Shown: positions 1 to 7,081, numbered from the stretch's first letter. The stretch: 9,463 nucleotides of DNA from an uncultured Eubacteriales bacterium (GCA_934454005.1 CAKSGI010000063.1:1-9463); one strand, 5' to 3'. Translations and numbers: made by a program. Notes: a model not told the origin generated them from the sequence alone.

Positions 1-422
1 GCAATAATGAGCTTGACAACAAACATGATGAATGGACAGCTGAAGCATTTGCTGAGTTTAGCACATATTTATTTTTAAAGGACAAATTTTCAGAGGATTA
101 CGCAAACGAATTATTATTAATTAAATGGCAAGACGGAACAAAAGAACTAAAACAGAATTTTTACTATAGAAACTCAGAATACGTTAATAGATTATCCAGC
201 ATCTCTAAATATAACGTTGTACTATTTATAAAAGCTTATAAAATGTATGCATTAGGACCTTTGGAAATTTACAATACCTATAAACACATAGGAGAAGATA
301 CTTATTTTGAGGCTATGAAAACTATATATAGAGACTATTATAAGAAAGATAATAGAAAACTTTCATTTAGTGATTTTTTAAGAATTACAAACGTTCCAGA
401 GGAGGTGGTAATAGGTGAATAA
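1..422 (+). CDS. M1-like (gluzincin) metallopeptidase, C-terminal part only
   Basis: This open frame runs in from the left edge, reading from base 3, and stops with TAA at 420-422, giving 139 visible residues. Near its start it has W-T-A-E-A-F-A-E-F (visible residues 11-19). This matches the W-x-x-E-G-x-A-x-Y segment of M1 aminopeptidases, in which the Glu (here residue 14, bases 42-44) is the third zinc ligand. The HExxH motif would lie about 20 residues upstream, outside the window. The rest is helical, and G-P-L-E-I-Y followed by I-G-E-D-T-Y-F resembles the end of short M1 catalytic domains. It overlaps the next gene, a membrane protein, by 8 bases, so the two are probably cotranslated. 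In Firmicutes and Bacteroidetes such domains can be fused to or sit beside ABC-2 permeases; whether the missing N-terminal part carries membrane helices cannot be seen. The family call rests on one motif and general shape. Confidence 0.6.
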   Translation, partial: NNELDNKHDEWTAEAFAEFSTYLFLKDKFSEDYANELLLIKWQDGTKELKQNFYYRNSEYVNRLSSISKYNVVLFIKAYKMYALGPLEIYNTYKHIGEDTYFEAMKTIYRDYYKKDNRKLSFSDFLRITNVPEEVVIGE

Positions 423-1146
423 GAAGATACTTAGATATGAGATTAAAAGAATTGTTTTTTCAAAGATGTTTATTGTTACTTTTATGCTTGCATTGGCATA
501 TTCATTAATTGATCTTTATATCAATATAGTAAAAGGAGTTTCTGGAACAGCCCCGTTCTCACAATGGAGTTACTGCAAATTTCTATGTGATATAAATACT
601 ATTTTGTTACTGATAGTAATGCTTTTCTGCACTGATCTTTTTTCTAAACAGGAATCAATGGTAAAAGAAATAACCCTATTCACCTCTATTCCGTATAGAA
701 AGGTATTGTCGACTAAATGTCTGGCTATCTTCATTTCTTATTCCATTGTTACCCTGAGTTGCATTCTTACAAGTCTGATTTTTTATAAAACAACATTTAA
801 CTTTACCAACTTTCAAAATTTTATACTTCCAATTTTAATAATACTAATCCCCACATTTATATTTATCTTCAGTGGCACTATATACTTAGGAAGTAAAAAA
901 CAAATTTTGATATACATATTTATACCGATCGTAATGTTCTTCTCTTTTTTTAGTTTTTATACCATACCTCTTTTTGATATTTTTGCTAAAGGTTATATTA
1001 CAAATGCACCCAAAATAGCTGAGATAGATATAACTGGAGAACCAATTTTTAGTTTATCATTAAGTTTTATAATAAGCAGATTTTCGCTTATACTATTAGG
1101 GATATTTTTATATATAATTACCTTTTGTAGAAAACTTTCTAAATAA
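415..1146 (+). CDS. ABC-2-type permease-like integral membrane protein, six predicted helices
   Basis: This is a 243-residue hydrophobic protein. Six likely transmembrane segments fall at about residues 17-38, 57-76, 102-124, 136-158, 163-186 and 213-237, which is the size and topology of an ABC-2 membrane subunit. After helix 2 the stretch E-I-T-L-F-T-S-I-P-Y-R-K-V-L-S-T-K leads into helix 3 and resembles the conserved S-x-P-x-S/Y-R...K signature of that family. The start is GTG at 415, preceded by a strong AGGAGG-type ribosome binding site (400-405) that lies inside the upstream peptidase gene. The two frames overlap by 8 bases, which suggests translational coupling. No ATPase gene is visible, so a partner would have to lie upstream or elsewhere. 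The substrate is unknown. It could also be an accessory membrane protein rather than a transporter; six-helix topology is well supported, the family less so. Confidence 0.65.
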   Translation: MNKKILRYEIKRIVFSKMFIVTFMLALAYSLIDLYINIVKGVSGTAPFSQWSYCKFLCDINTILLLIVMLFCTDLFSKQESMVKEITLFTSIPYRKVLSTKCLAIFISYSIVTLSCILTSLIFYKTTFNFTNFQNFILPILIILIPTFIFIFSGTIYLGSKKQILIYIFIPIVMFFSFFSFYTIPLFDIFAKGYITNAPKIAEIDITGEPIFSLSLSFIISRFSLILLGIFLYIITFCRKLSK

Positions 1147-1169
1147 TCTAAATTAATAAAATTGCAAAT

Positions 1170-1205
1170 AAAGTGGCTCTAGAATTTAAAATCTAGAGCC
1201 ACTTT
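1170..1205. terminator. Bidirectional intrinsic terminator between permease gene and argS
   Basis: A perfect 14-base inverted repeat (arms 1170-1183 and 1192-1205, loop of 8) begins 23 bases after the permease stop codon and ends 23 bases before the argS stop codon. The minus-strand side continues into a T-rich run (TTTATTTGCAATTTTATT), so it should stop argS transcripts well. On the plus strand the stem ends in only three Ts, so termination there may be weaker. Confidence 0.85.
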
Positions 1206-1228
1206 GGCTATGATTTAAATATGTTTAT

Positions 1229-2923
1229 TTACATAGATTCTGGAACACTTATTTTAAACATTGTAAGAACATTCCTTATAACTGTTTTCACACATAAGCA
1301 CAACATTATTCTTGCTTGCATTATATCCTCTTTTTCACCTTTAACTCTACATGAGTTATAAAATTTATGAAATAAAGTTGCAAGATTTATAACATATCTT
1401 GTTATCCTTGCAGGGTCATAATCTTTTGCTGAAGATATGATCTCACTAGTATAGGATGATAAATAATTGATTAATTCTATTTCTTCAGGTGACTTTAAAA
1501 GGTTAAGTTCTTCATCAGTACATTTTCGAACCTTTATTCCATCCTTTTCTAATGATTTTAGTATACTACAAATTCTTGCATGGGCGTACTGAACATAATA
1601 AACTGGGTTTTGTGAGTCTTGTTGAACAGCTAAATCAAGATCAAATTCCATGCTAGAATTAGGGTCTCTCATATTAAATAAAAACCTAGCAGCATCAATA
1701 GGTACTTCATCTAATAAGTCTGCCAGCTGTATAGCCTTTCCAGTCCTTTTGCTCATTCTTACAACTTCACCGTTTCTTACAAGTCTTACAAGCTGCATTA
1801 GTACAACATCTAACTTGGAACCATCAACACCAATTGCATCTAGTGCTCCCTTTAATCTAGCAACATGACCATGATGATCAGCTCCCCAGACATCTATACA
1901 TTTTTCAAAACCTCTTTTAACAATTTTATTTCTATGATAAGCAATATCAGCAACAAAATAGGTTGGTGTTCCATTATTTCTAATTAAAACTTCATCTTTT
2001 TCTGCTCCAAATTTGGTCGCTTTGTACCAGACTGCTCCATCAAGCTCATAGGTTAGACCTTTATTTTTCAATATTTCTATGACTTCATTAACTTCTCCGC
2101 TGTTATGCAATAAACTTTCATTAAACCAGTTGTCATAAACGATTCTATATTTTGCCATATCTTTTTTCATTTTTTCAATATTCTTGGGTAAAGCAAATTT
2201 AACTAAAGCCTCTCGTCTAACTTTTTCATCTTTTTGTAAAAACGAATCCCCATATTCACCCGCAAACAACTCAGCTAAATCTATTATATCATCGCCATGA
2301 TAACTATCTTCAGGCAAAACAACGGCCTCTTTTCCTTTAAATAATTGTTGATACCTAATATCAAGCGATAACGCGAATTTTTCTATCTGATTCCCTGCAT
2401 CATTTATATAAAATTCTTTATAAACATCATATCCCGCGGCATCTAAAACAGAGGCTAGGCAATCTCCAAGAGCTCCACCTCTTGCATTACCCATATGCAT
2501 AGGTCCAGTTGGATTTGCAGACACAAACTCTACCATAACTTTTTCATTTTTGCCATAATTAGATCTACCATAGTTATCCCCTAAAGTTTCTATATCTCGT
2601 AATATAGAAATGTAAAACATATCGTTCAAAAAGAAGTTTATAAAGCCTGGACCTGCAATTTCAGCTTTTTTAAAATAAGTATTAGTTAGATTTAAATTAG
2701 AAACTATTAATTCTGCAATTTTTCTTGGAGCCATTTTCAATATTTTTGCAGATATCATAGCTATATTAGTAGCAAAATCCCCATGATTCCTATCTGCTGG
2801 GATCTCTATTGTAAATTCAGGTAATTTTTCGGTTATTATTTCTCCTTTATCAAAAGATGATTTTATTGATTCATTTAATAATCGTCTTAAATCAATTGTT
2901 GCATCTATTACTATTTGTGACAT
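1229..2923 (-). CDS. argS: Arginyl-tRNA synthetase
   Basis: Class I aminoacyl-tRNA synthetase that charges tRNA-Arg with arginine in the cytoplasm; 564 residues, normal for the family. It has an N-terminal Add-1-like domain (about 1-110). The HIGH box appears as H-M-G-N at 143-146 within A-N-P-T-G-P-M-H-M-G-N-A-R-G-G, and the KMSKS-equivalent loop is M-S-K-R at 390-393. A helical anticodon-binding domain ends in the typical S-V-P-E-S-M tail (559-564). The open frame extends upstream to a TTG at 2953, but the ATG at 2923 is preferred: it has an AGGTAG site five bases upstream and gives the usual N-terminus. With this start the gene overlaps the DUF1934 gene by 32 bases, so it is the last gene of a coupled ddl-murI-DUF1934-argS run. 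A terminator follows 23 bases after the stop. No T-box leader is seen before it, as expected for an internal gene. Confidence 0.96.
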   Translation of the reverse strand: MSQIVIDATIDLRRLLNESIKSSFDKGEIITEKLPEFTIEIPADRNHGDFATNIAMISAKILKMAPRKIAELIVSNLNLTNTYFKKAEIAGPGFINFFLNDMFYISILRDIETLGDNYGRSNYGKNEKVMVEFVSANPTGPMHMGNARGGALGDCLASVLDAAGYDVYKEFYINDAGNQIEKFALSLDIRYQQLFKGKEAVVLPEDSYHGDDIIDLAELFAGEYGDSFLQKDEKVRREALVKFALPKNIEKMKKDMAKYRIVYDNWFNESLLHNSGEVNEVIEILKNKGLTYELDGAVWYKATKFGAEKDEVLIRNNGTPTYFVADIAYHRNKIVKRGFEKCIDVWGADHHGHVARLKGALDAIGVDGSKLDVVLMQLVRLVRNGEVVRMSKRTGKAIQLADLLDEVPIDAARFLFNMRDPNSSMEFDLDLAVQQDSQNPVYYVQYAHARICSILKSLEKDGIKVRKCTDEELNLLKSPEEIELINYLSSYTSEIISSAKDYDPARITRYVINLATLFHKFYNSCRVKGEKEDIMQARIMLCLCVKTVIRNVLTMFKISVPESM

Positions 2924-3359
2924 TTTTTCTACCTGTTCCTTTCTTAATATCAAAAAATATTTGATTCAAACTTGTAAGACCAGAATTTATATCAAGAGAG
3001 TAATTTACTTCTAATTGACCGCCTTCATCTGTAAGTGTTGATTCGATATCTTTCGTAAATACACCCACCATCATGTTTCCAAATCCTGTATTATAAAAAC
3101 ATTGATGGCGTTTTCCTTTTTCTAATACAAGTCTAGTTCTGTCACTGCTATTTCTAATTAAAGTAACTTTTTTATCTCCTTCAACCTTTAATACTGATGT
3201 AATCTTAGACGAGGGATTATCCTCTTCATACTCAGAATATATAATATATCTGTTACCATCCTTATTAATGTATGAACCAACAGTAGTTAATTGTATTTCG
3301 TTTTCTTCCCCTTCAAGTTGTTGACATCCGACAATCGAAATAATATAATCCTGCATCAT
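2892..3359 (-). CDS. DUF1934 family protein (YwiB-like beta-barrel), function unknown
   Basis: Small cytoplasmic protein of about 155 residues resembling the DUF1934/YwiB family, whose members form a calycin-like beta-barrel and often lie next to argS in Firmicutes. Supporting features, numbered from the chosen start, are an N-terminal strand D-Y-I-I-S-I-V-G-C-Q, then T-V-G-S-Y, the strand R-Y-I-I-Y-S-E-Y-E-E (about 37-46), a central K-V-T-L-I-R-N, and the closing G-G-Q-L-E-V-N-Y-S-L-D-I. There is no signal peptide or membrane segment. The frame is also open from a GTG at 3368, but that codon lies only two bases after the AAGGAG site. The ATG at 3359 (11 bases away) or the ATG right after it is more plausible, and the family N-terminus agrees. 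The 3' end overlaps argS by 32 bases. No biochemical role is known to me; the tight pairing with argS suggests coupled expression only. Confidence 0.82.
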   Translation of the reverse strand: MMQDYIISIVGCQQLEGEENEIQLTTVGSYINKDGNRYIIYSEYEEDNPSSKITSVLKVEGDKKVTLIRNSSDRTRLVLEKGKRHQCFYNTGFGNMMVGVFTKDIESTLTDEGGQLEVNYSLDINSGLTSLNQIFFDIKKGTGRKNVTNSNRCNN

Positions 3360-3434
3360 AGAATTCACCGCTCCTTATACATCAAATAACTATACACTAT
3401 ATAATTGTACAAATTTAGTGTACCCTAAAGACTT

Positions 3435-4262
3435 CTATAAACCATAATTTTCAATATATACTCTACTGATATTTTTACTCACACTTTTGCCTAAAAACAC
3501 TCTCGCTGTTTTTGAGAATTCTTCTGTGCTATCGCTAACATAAAATGAAATATTTCCTTTTTTAAGATTGTCACTATCTATATTTTTATTTTTCAGTATT
3601 TTGGATGAATACAGTGCCACTTCTTTTCCTGCATCAACAATAGAAACTTTACTTCCAAGATAATCACATATAGCATCTTTAATTATTGGATAATGTGTAC
3701 ATCCTAAAATTAGAGTATCTATATTATTTTTTGTTAAATCTTCAAGATACCTTTCTACAGTTAACTTTAAAATAGGATCATCTTTAGAAATAAATCCATT
3801 CTCAACAAGTGGAACAAATAACGGACAATCTTTGGAAAAAATTTCTATATCACTATTTATTTTCTTAATTTCATTTTTATACGAATTACTATTTATAGTT
3901 GCGGTTGTTCCTATAACACCAATTTTCCCATTTTTAGTAATTTTAGCTGCTGATATACATGTAGGTTTAACAACACCTATAAATGGAACACCCAAAGAAC
4001 TATTTATGTCCATTGCCACTGAGCTTACCGTTCCACAAGCTACTATTATAATTTTTACATCTAAAGACATTAAAAAAGAAACGTCTTGTAATGCATATTT
4101 TATAATTGTTTCTCTGCTTTTAGATCCATAAGGTACACGCCCTATATCACCAAAATAAACTATATTTTCTTTAGGAAGTATCTTAGAAAGCTCTTTTACT
4201 GCAGTAAGACCACCTAACCCAGAATCAAACACACCTATCGGTTTACCTTTAATATTAGACAT
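3435..4262 (-). CDS. murI: Glutamate racemase
   Basis: Cofactor-independent racemase that converts L-glutamate to D-glutamate, the substrate MurD adds to the peptidoglycan stem peptide. The 275 residues match the family length. The expected motifs appear in order: G-V-F-D-S-G-L-G-G-L-T at 10-20 with Asp13/Ser14; P-Y-G-S at 44-47; the first catalytic Cys at 76 in A-C-G-T-V-S; the acidic V-E-N-G near 153; and the second catalytic Cys at 188 in G-C-T-H-Y-P. The Asn that usually follows the first Cys (A-C-N-T) is Gly here. It begins 31 bases after the ddl stop codon on the same strand. The ATG at 4262 has no ribosome binding site at the usual distance: the nearest AAAGGA ends 21 bases upstream, and no better in-frame start is visible. 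Translation may depend on coupling to ddl. There are 75 bases before the DUF1934 start and no terminator between them. Confidence 0.95.
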   Translation of the reverse strand: MSNIKGKPIGVFDSGLGGLTAVKELSKILPKENIVYFGDIGRVPYGSKSRETIIKYALQDVSFLMSLDVKIIIVACGTVSSVAMDINSSLGVPFIGVVKPTCISAAKITKNGKIGVIGTTATINSNSYKNEIKKINSDIEIFSKDCPLFVPLVENGFISKDDPILKLTVERYLEDLTKNNIDTLILGCTHYPIIKDAICDYLGSKVSIVDAGKEVALYSSKILKNKNIDSDNLKKGNISFYVSDSTEEFSKTARVFLGKSVSKNISRVYIENYGL

Positions 4263-4293
4263 AATTTTTTTGTTAAAACTAATTCCTTTCTTT

Positions 4294-5364
4294 TTAATTA
4301 TTTTCTATAGCCAAGCAAATTAATTTATCTATAAGTCCTGGTAAATCATATCCTGATTCCTTCATAAGCATAGGATACATACTAATATTTGTAAAACCAG
4401 GAAATGTGTTTATCTCATTTATAAGAACTCTATTTGTACCTTCTTCCAAGAAAAAATCGATTCTAGAAAGCCCACTGCATCCTAATGCTCTATACGCTTT
4501 TATAGCGGAATCCTTAATTTTTAAAGCAATTTCATCATCTATTCTTGCAGGAATAAATAATTTAGAATTTTCATCTATATATTTTGCATCGTAATCATAA
4601 AAATCATTACAAGGTTCTATCTCCCCTAAAGTTGAAACAAATGGGTTTGAGTTCCCCAAAACAGCAGATTCTATTTCTCGACCCTTTATTCCTTGTTCAA
4701 TTAGTATTTTTTTATCTTCCTTTCCTGCTTTTATGACTGCATCCTTAATATCATTTCTACTGTAAACTTTAGTAATACCAACAGATGATCCTGCATTGGC
4801 CGGTTTTACAAAAATCGGGTATTCTCCTATTTTATTTTCTATTAAATCGCAATAAAAATCTTCATTATCTAAATACTCATCTAAATAAAACCATGTAAAT
4901 TTAGCTTGATCTAATCCTACATGTTCAAACATGATGTTAGAAATAACCTTATCCATACACATAGCTGAGGACAAAATATCACACCCAACAAATGGTACTT
5001 CAGAAAGAGTAAACAAGCCTTGTACTGTTCCATCTTCTCCATTCTTGCCATGCAATACTGGTATTATAGCATCTAACTTTATTATTTTCTCTTCTAAATC
5101 AGACTTTAATATTATTCCACCAATACTAGGGTCCGCAGGTATAATTGCTTTTTTATTGTTTTGATTATTCTCCCAACTTCCATCATATATATTTTCTACA
5201 GGGCCAGTATAATAAATCCATTCTCCATTTTTAGTAATACCTATCATTATAACGTTGTAAGTGTCTTTAGAAATATTTTCTATTATTGTTGAAGCAGATT
5301 TCCTAGAGACTTCGTGTTCAGATGATTTTCCACCAAAAATAATAGCAATATTTTTTTTTCTCAT
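4294..5364 (-). CDS. ddl: D-alanine--D-alanine ligase
   Basis: ATP-grasp ligase that joins two D-alanines for addition to the peptidoglycan precursor by MurF; 356 residues, cytoplasmic. Visible motifs are the N-terminal F-G-G-K-S-S-E-H-E-V-S-R (10-21, Glu16 binding the first D-Ala), H-G-K-N-G-E-D-G-T-V-Q-G (105-116), the ATP-grasp F-V-K-P-A-N-A-G-S-S-V-G (195-206), and the metal-binding R-I-D-F-F-L (301-306) with N-E-I-N-T-F-P-G (316-323). The omega loop reads Y-D-Y-D-A-K-Y; its last Tyr (262) is equivalent to E. coli DdlB Tyr216. That favours D-Ala-D-Ala over D-Ala-D-Lac, where Phe is typical, and argues against intrinsic vancomycin resistance by this enzyme. The frame is open from a GTG at 5373, but the ATG at 5364 has AAAGGG eight bases upstream. 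It is first in the ddl-murI-DUF1934-argS run and has a promoter about 45 bases upstream. A run of nine As lies just after the start codon. Confidence 0.96.
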   Translation of the reverse strand: MRKKNIAIIFGGKSSEHEVSRKSASTIIENISKDTYNVIMIGITKNGEWIYYTGPVENIYDGSWENNQNNKKAIIPADPSIGGIILKSDLEEKIIKLDAIIPVLHGKNGEDGTVQGLFTLSEVPFVGCDILSSAMCMDKVISNIMFEHVGLDQAKFTWFYLDEYLDNEDFYCDLIENKIGEYPIFVKPANAGSSVGITKVYSRNDIKDAVIKAGKEDKKILIEQGIKGREIESAVLGNSNPFVSTLGEIEPCNDFYDYDAKYIDENSKLFIPARIDDEIALKIKDSAIKAYRALGCSGLSRIDFFLEEGTNRVLINEINTFPGFTNISMYPMLMKESGYDLPGLIDKLICLAIENN

Positions 5365-5409
5365 TTGTACCACCCTTTAAAAGTAAATAGTATTTATATC
5401 TTAACTTAT

Positions 5410-5438
5410 ATAATAACATATTAAAATTGCCACCGCAA
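5410..5438 (-). promoter_or_regulatory. Predicted sigma-A-type promoter of the ddl operon
   Basis: Read on the minus strand, TTGCGG (5433-5438) is followed after exactly 17 bases by TATTAT (5410-5415). Both are four-of-six or better matches to TTGACA and TATAAT at the preferred spacing. Transcription would start near 5402, giving a leader of about 40 bases before the ddl ATG. This is a sequence match only, in a region where AT-richness gives many chance -10 boxes; the spacing and position support it. Confidence 0.55.
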
Positions 5439-5444
5439 CATTTA

Positions 5445-5527
5445 GTTTACAGCAAATCATGACAAACACATGAACGGATAAATTATGCGTTCGGCATATA
5501 CAGTAAATAAAAAAAATTATTGTAAAC
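5445..5527. promoter_or_regulatory. Dyads between the divergent ddl and murD promoters (candidate operator region)
   Basis: Three inverted repeats occupy the space between the two -35 boxes. GAACG/CGTTC has arms 5472-5476 and 5488-5492 separated by 11 bases. TCATG/CATGA has arms 5457-5461 and 5469-5473 separated by 7 and shares two bases with the first. An outer GTTTACA/TGTAAAC pair sits at 5445-5451 and 5521-5527. The short G+C-containing arms stand out in an otherwise very AT-rich spacer. They could bind a regulator of both promoters, but each is short enough to occur by chance, and no known operator consensus is matched. The rest of 5374-5633 holds no gene that I can see. Confidence 0.3.
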
Positions 5528-5563
5528 ATACACAAAGACTAATAATAAATATTAGTAATCTCA

Positions 5564-5592
5564 TTGATATTTATAAATAAAAAAAGTATAAT
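5564..5592 (+). promoter_or_regulatory. Predicted sigma-A-type promoter of murD
   Basis: TTGATA (5564-5569), then 17 bases, then a perfect TATAAT (5587-5592). Transcription would begin near 5599, about 35 bases before the murD start and just ahead of the AGGAGG ribosome binding site (5621-5626). This is the best promoter match in the window. Confidence 0.75.
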
Positions 5593-5633
5593 TATTAAAG
5601 ATTTTATTTTAATCTAACATAGGAGGACATTTT

Positions 5634-7025
5634 GTGAATACTAAGATAAACGATTTTTTCAACTATATAAATAACAAACATATCGCATTATGTGGTATAG
5701 GGGTTACCAATATACCTTTGGTAGATCTATTTTTAAAAAATAATGCAAAACTAACAGTCTGCGACTCCAGATCTAAAGAAGCTCTAGGAAAAGTTGCCCT
5801 TGATCTAGAAAATAAAGGAGTAAAACTTAAACTTGGGGAAAATTATTTAAAAGATTTGGATGCAGATATTGTTTTTAGATCCCCAGGATTAAAATATTAT
5901 TCTCCAGAACTAACTGAACTTAGAAACAGAGGTGTTATTGTCACATCAGAGATGGAAGTGTTTTTTGATCTATGCCCATGCAAAATAATTGCAGTTACTG
6001 GAAGTGATGGTAAAACTACTACAACTACAATTATTTCGGAATTTTTAAAGCAATCCGGAAAAACAGTACATCTAGGAGGAAATATTGGAAATCCACTTCT
6101 TCAAAATATCGGCAATATAAAATCTGATGATTTTGCAGTAATTGAACTTTCCAGTTTTCAATTAATATCTATGCGTAAAAGTCCAGATATAGCTGTTGTA
6201 ACAAATTTAGCTCCTAACCATCTAGACATTCATAAAGATATGAACGAATATATCGAAGCTAAAAAAAATATTATATTACATCAAAACGCTTTTTCTAGAA
6301 CTGTCTTAAATCTTGATAACAATATAACCAAAGATTTTTCTAACACTATAAGAGGCGAAAAGTTATTTTTTAGCCGCAAAAATGAAAATACAAATGGAGC
6401 TTGGGTTTCAAAAAATAACAAAATAATAATGACATATAAAGGCAAAAATTCAGAAATTATGAGTACAACAGACATTAAGATCCCAGGTAACCATAATATA
6501 GAAAATTACTTAGCTGCAATTTGTGCTGTTTGGGGATTAGTCAATATTTCAGATATTATAAATGTAGCTAGAAATTTTAATGGTGTTGAACATAGAAATG
6601 AATTTGTAAGAGAGATCAACGGTATTAAATTTTATAATGATTCAATAGCTTCAAGCCCAACCAGAACTGCTCTAGGGACTTTATCCCTATATGATAAAAA
6701 AATAATAATAATCGCTGGCGGATATGATAAAAAAATACCCTTTGATGATCTCGGTCCAATAATAGTAGAAAAAGTAAAAACTCTTATCCTTCTAGGTACA
6801 ACTTCTAATAAAATAGAAAAATCTGTTAAAAGCGCATTATTGTATAAGCCTGGGTGTCCTAATATAATAAAAGTAACCTCTATGGAAGAAGCTGTTAAAA
6901 AATCTTATGAAATTGCCAAAACAGGAGATATTATAGCTTTATCTCCTGCTTGTGCAAGCTTTGATATGTATCCAAACTTTGTCGAAAGAGGCAACCATTA
7001 TAAAAAATTAGTTAATTCATTGTAA
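5634..7025 (+). CDS. murD: UDP-N-acetylmuramoyl-L-alanine--D-glutamate ligase
   Basis: Cytoplasmic Mur ligase that uses ATP to add D-glutamate to UDP-MurNAc-L-alanine; 463 residues, within the family range. The N-terminal domain (about 1-115) binds the UDP substrate through a Rossmann-like fold beginning I-A-L-C-G-I-G. The central domain has the ATP loop G-S-D-G-K-T-T (123-129), G-G-N-I-G-N-P (148-154), E-L-S-S-F-Q-L (171-177), N-H-L-D-I-H (195-200) and E-A-K-K (208-211, Lys210 being the expected carbamylated lysine). The C-terminal domain has G-N-H-N-I-E-N (285-291) and L-S-P-A-C-A-S-F-D (436-444), with E-R-G-N-H-Y-K (451-457) close to the end. The usual N-D-S-K-A-T-N-P segment reads N-D-S-I-A-S-S-P-T-R-T (335-345), which I recall from clostridial homologues. 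The start is GTG at 5634, seven bases after a perfect AGGAGG. It is transcribed alone, away from any visible dcw cluster, and a terminator follows. Confidence 0.96.
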   Translation: MNTKINDFFNYINNKHIALCGIGVTNIPLVDLFLKNNAKLTVCDSRSKEALGKVALDLENKGVKLKLGENYLKDLDADIVFRSPGLKYYSPELTELRNRGVIVTSEMEVFFDLCPCKIIAVTGSDGKTTTTTIISEFLKQSGKTVHLGGNIGNPLLQNIGNIKSDDFAVIELSSFQLISMRKSPDIAVVTNLAPNHLDIHKDMNEYIEAKKNIILHQNAFSRTVLNLDNNITKDFSNTIRGEKLFFSRKNENTNGAWVSKNNKIIMTYKGKNSEIMSTTDIKIPGNHNIENYLAAICAVWGLVNISDIINVARNFNGVEHRNEFVREINGIKFYNDSIASSPTRTALGTLSLYDKKIIIIAGGYDKKIPFDDLGPIIVEKVKTLILLGTTSNKIEKSVKSALLYKPGCPNIIKVTSMEEAVKKSYEIAKTGDIIALSPACASFDMYPNFVERGNHYKKLVNSL

Positions 7026-7081
7026 ATATATAATCAAATTCCAATTTTATATATAGAAACATATTAGTTTAAATACAAAAG

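Noticed and set aside
2924..2953. TTG start for argS, 10 codons longer
   Set aside because: No ribosome binding site precedes it, and the extra residues do not look like an ArgS N-terminus; the ATG at 2923 has an adjacent site.
3393..3422. Seven-base dyad TACACTA/TAGTGTA between murI and the DUF1934 gene as a terminator
   Set aside because: The stem is short and AT-rich with a 16-base loop and no T tract, so it is unlikely to stop transcription inside the operon.
1650..5164. Small plus-strand open frames at 1650-1868, 3832-4131, 4406-4594 and 4931-5164
   Set aside because: Each lies wholly antisense inside argS, murI or ddl, has no good ribosome binding site, and its translation looks like the complement of conserved enzyme sequence.
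4294..5364. Vancomycin-resistance-type D-Ala-D-Lac ligase
   Set aside because: The omega loop keeps A-K-Y with the Tyr typical of D-Ala-D-Ala ligases, and no vanH/vanX-like genes are present.
5365..5373. GTG start for ddl, 3 codons longer
   Set aside because: The GTG directly abuts the AAAGG site with no spacer, while the ATG at 5364 is spaced correctly.
5472..5492. Possible LexA (SOS) box from GAACG...CGTTC
   Set aside because: The Gram-positive LexA box has GAAC and GTTC only about four bases apart; here the arms are 11 apart, so it does not fit.
6281..6475. Minus-strand 64-residue hydrophobic open frame
   Set aside because: It is antisense to the middle of murD, where the forward protein is clearly conserved; the hydrophobicity comes from A-rich codons on the other strand.
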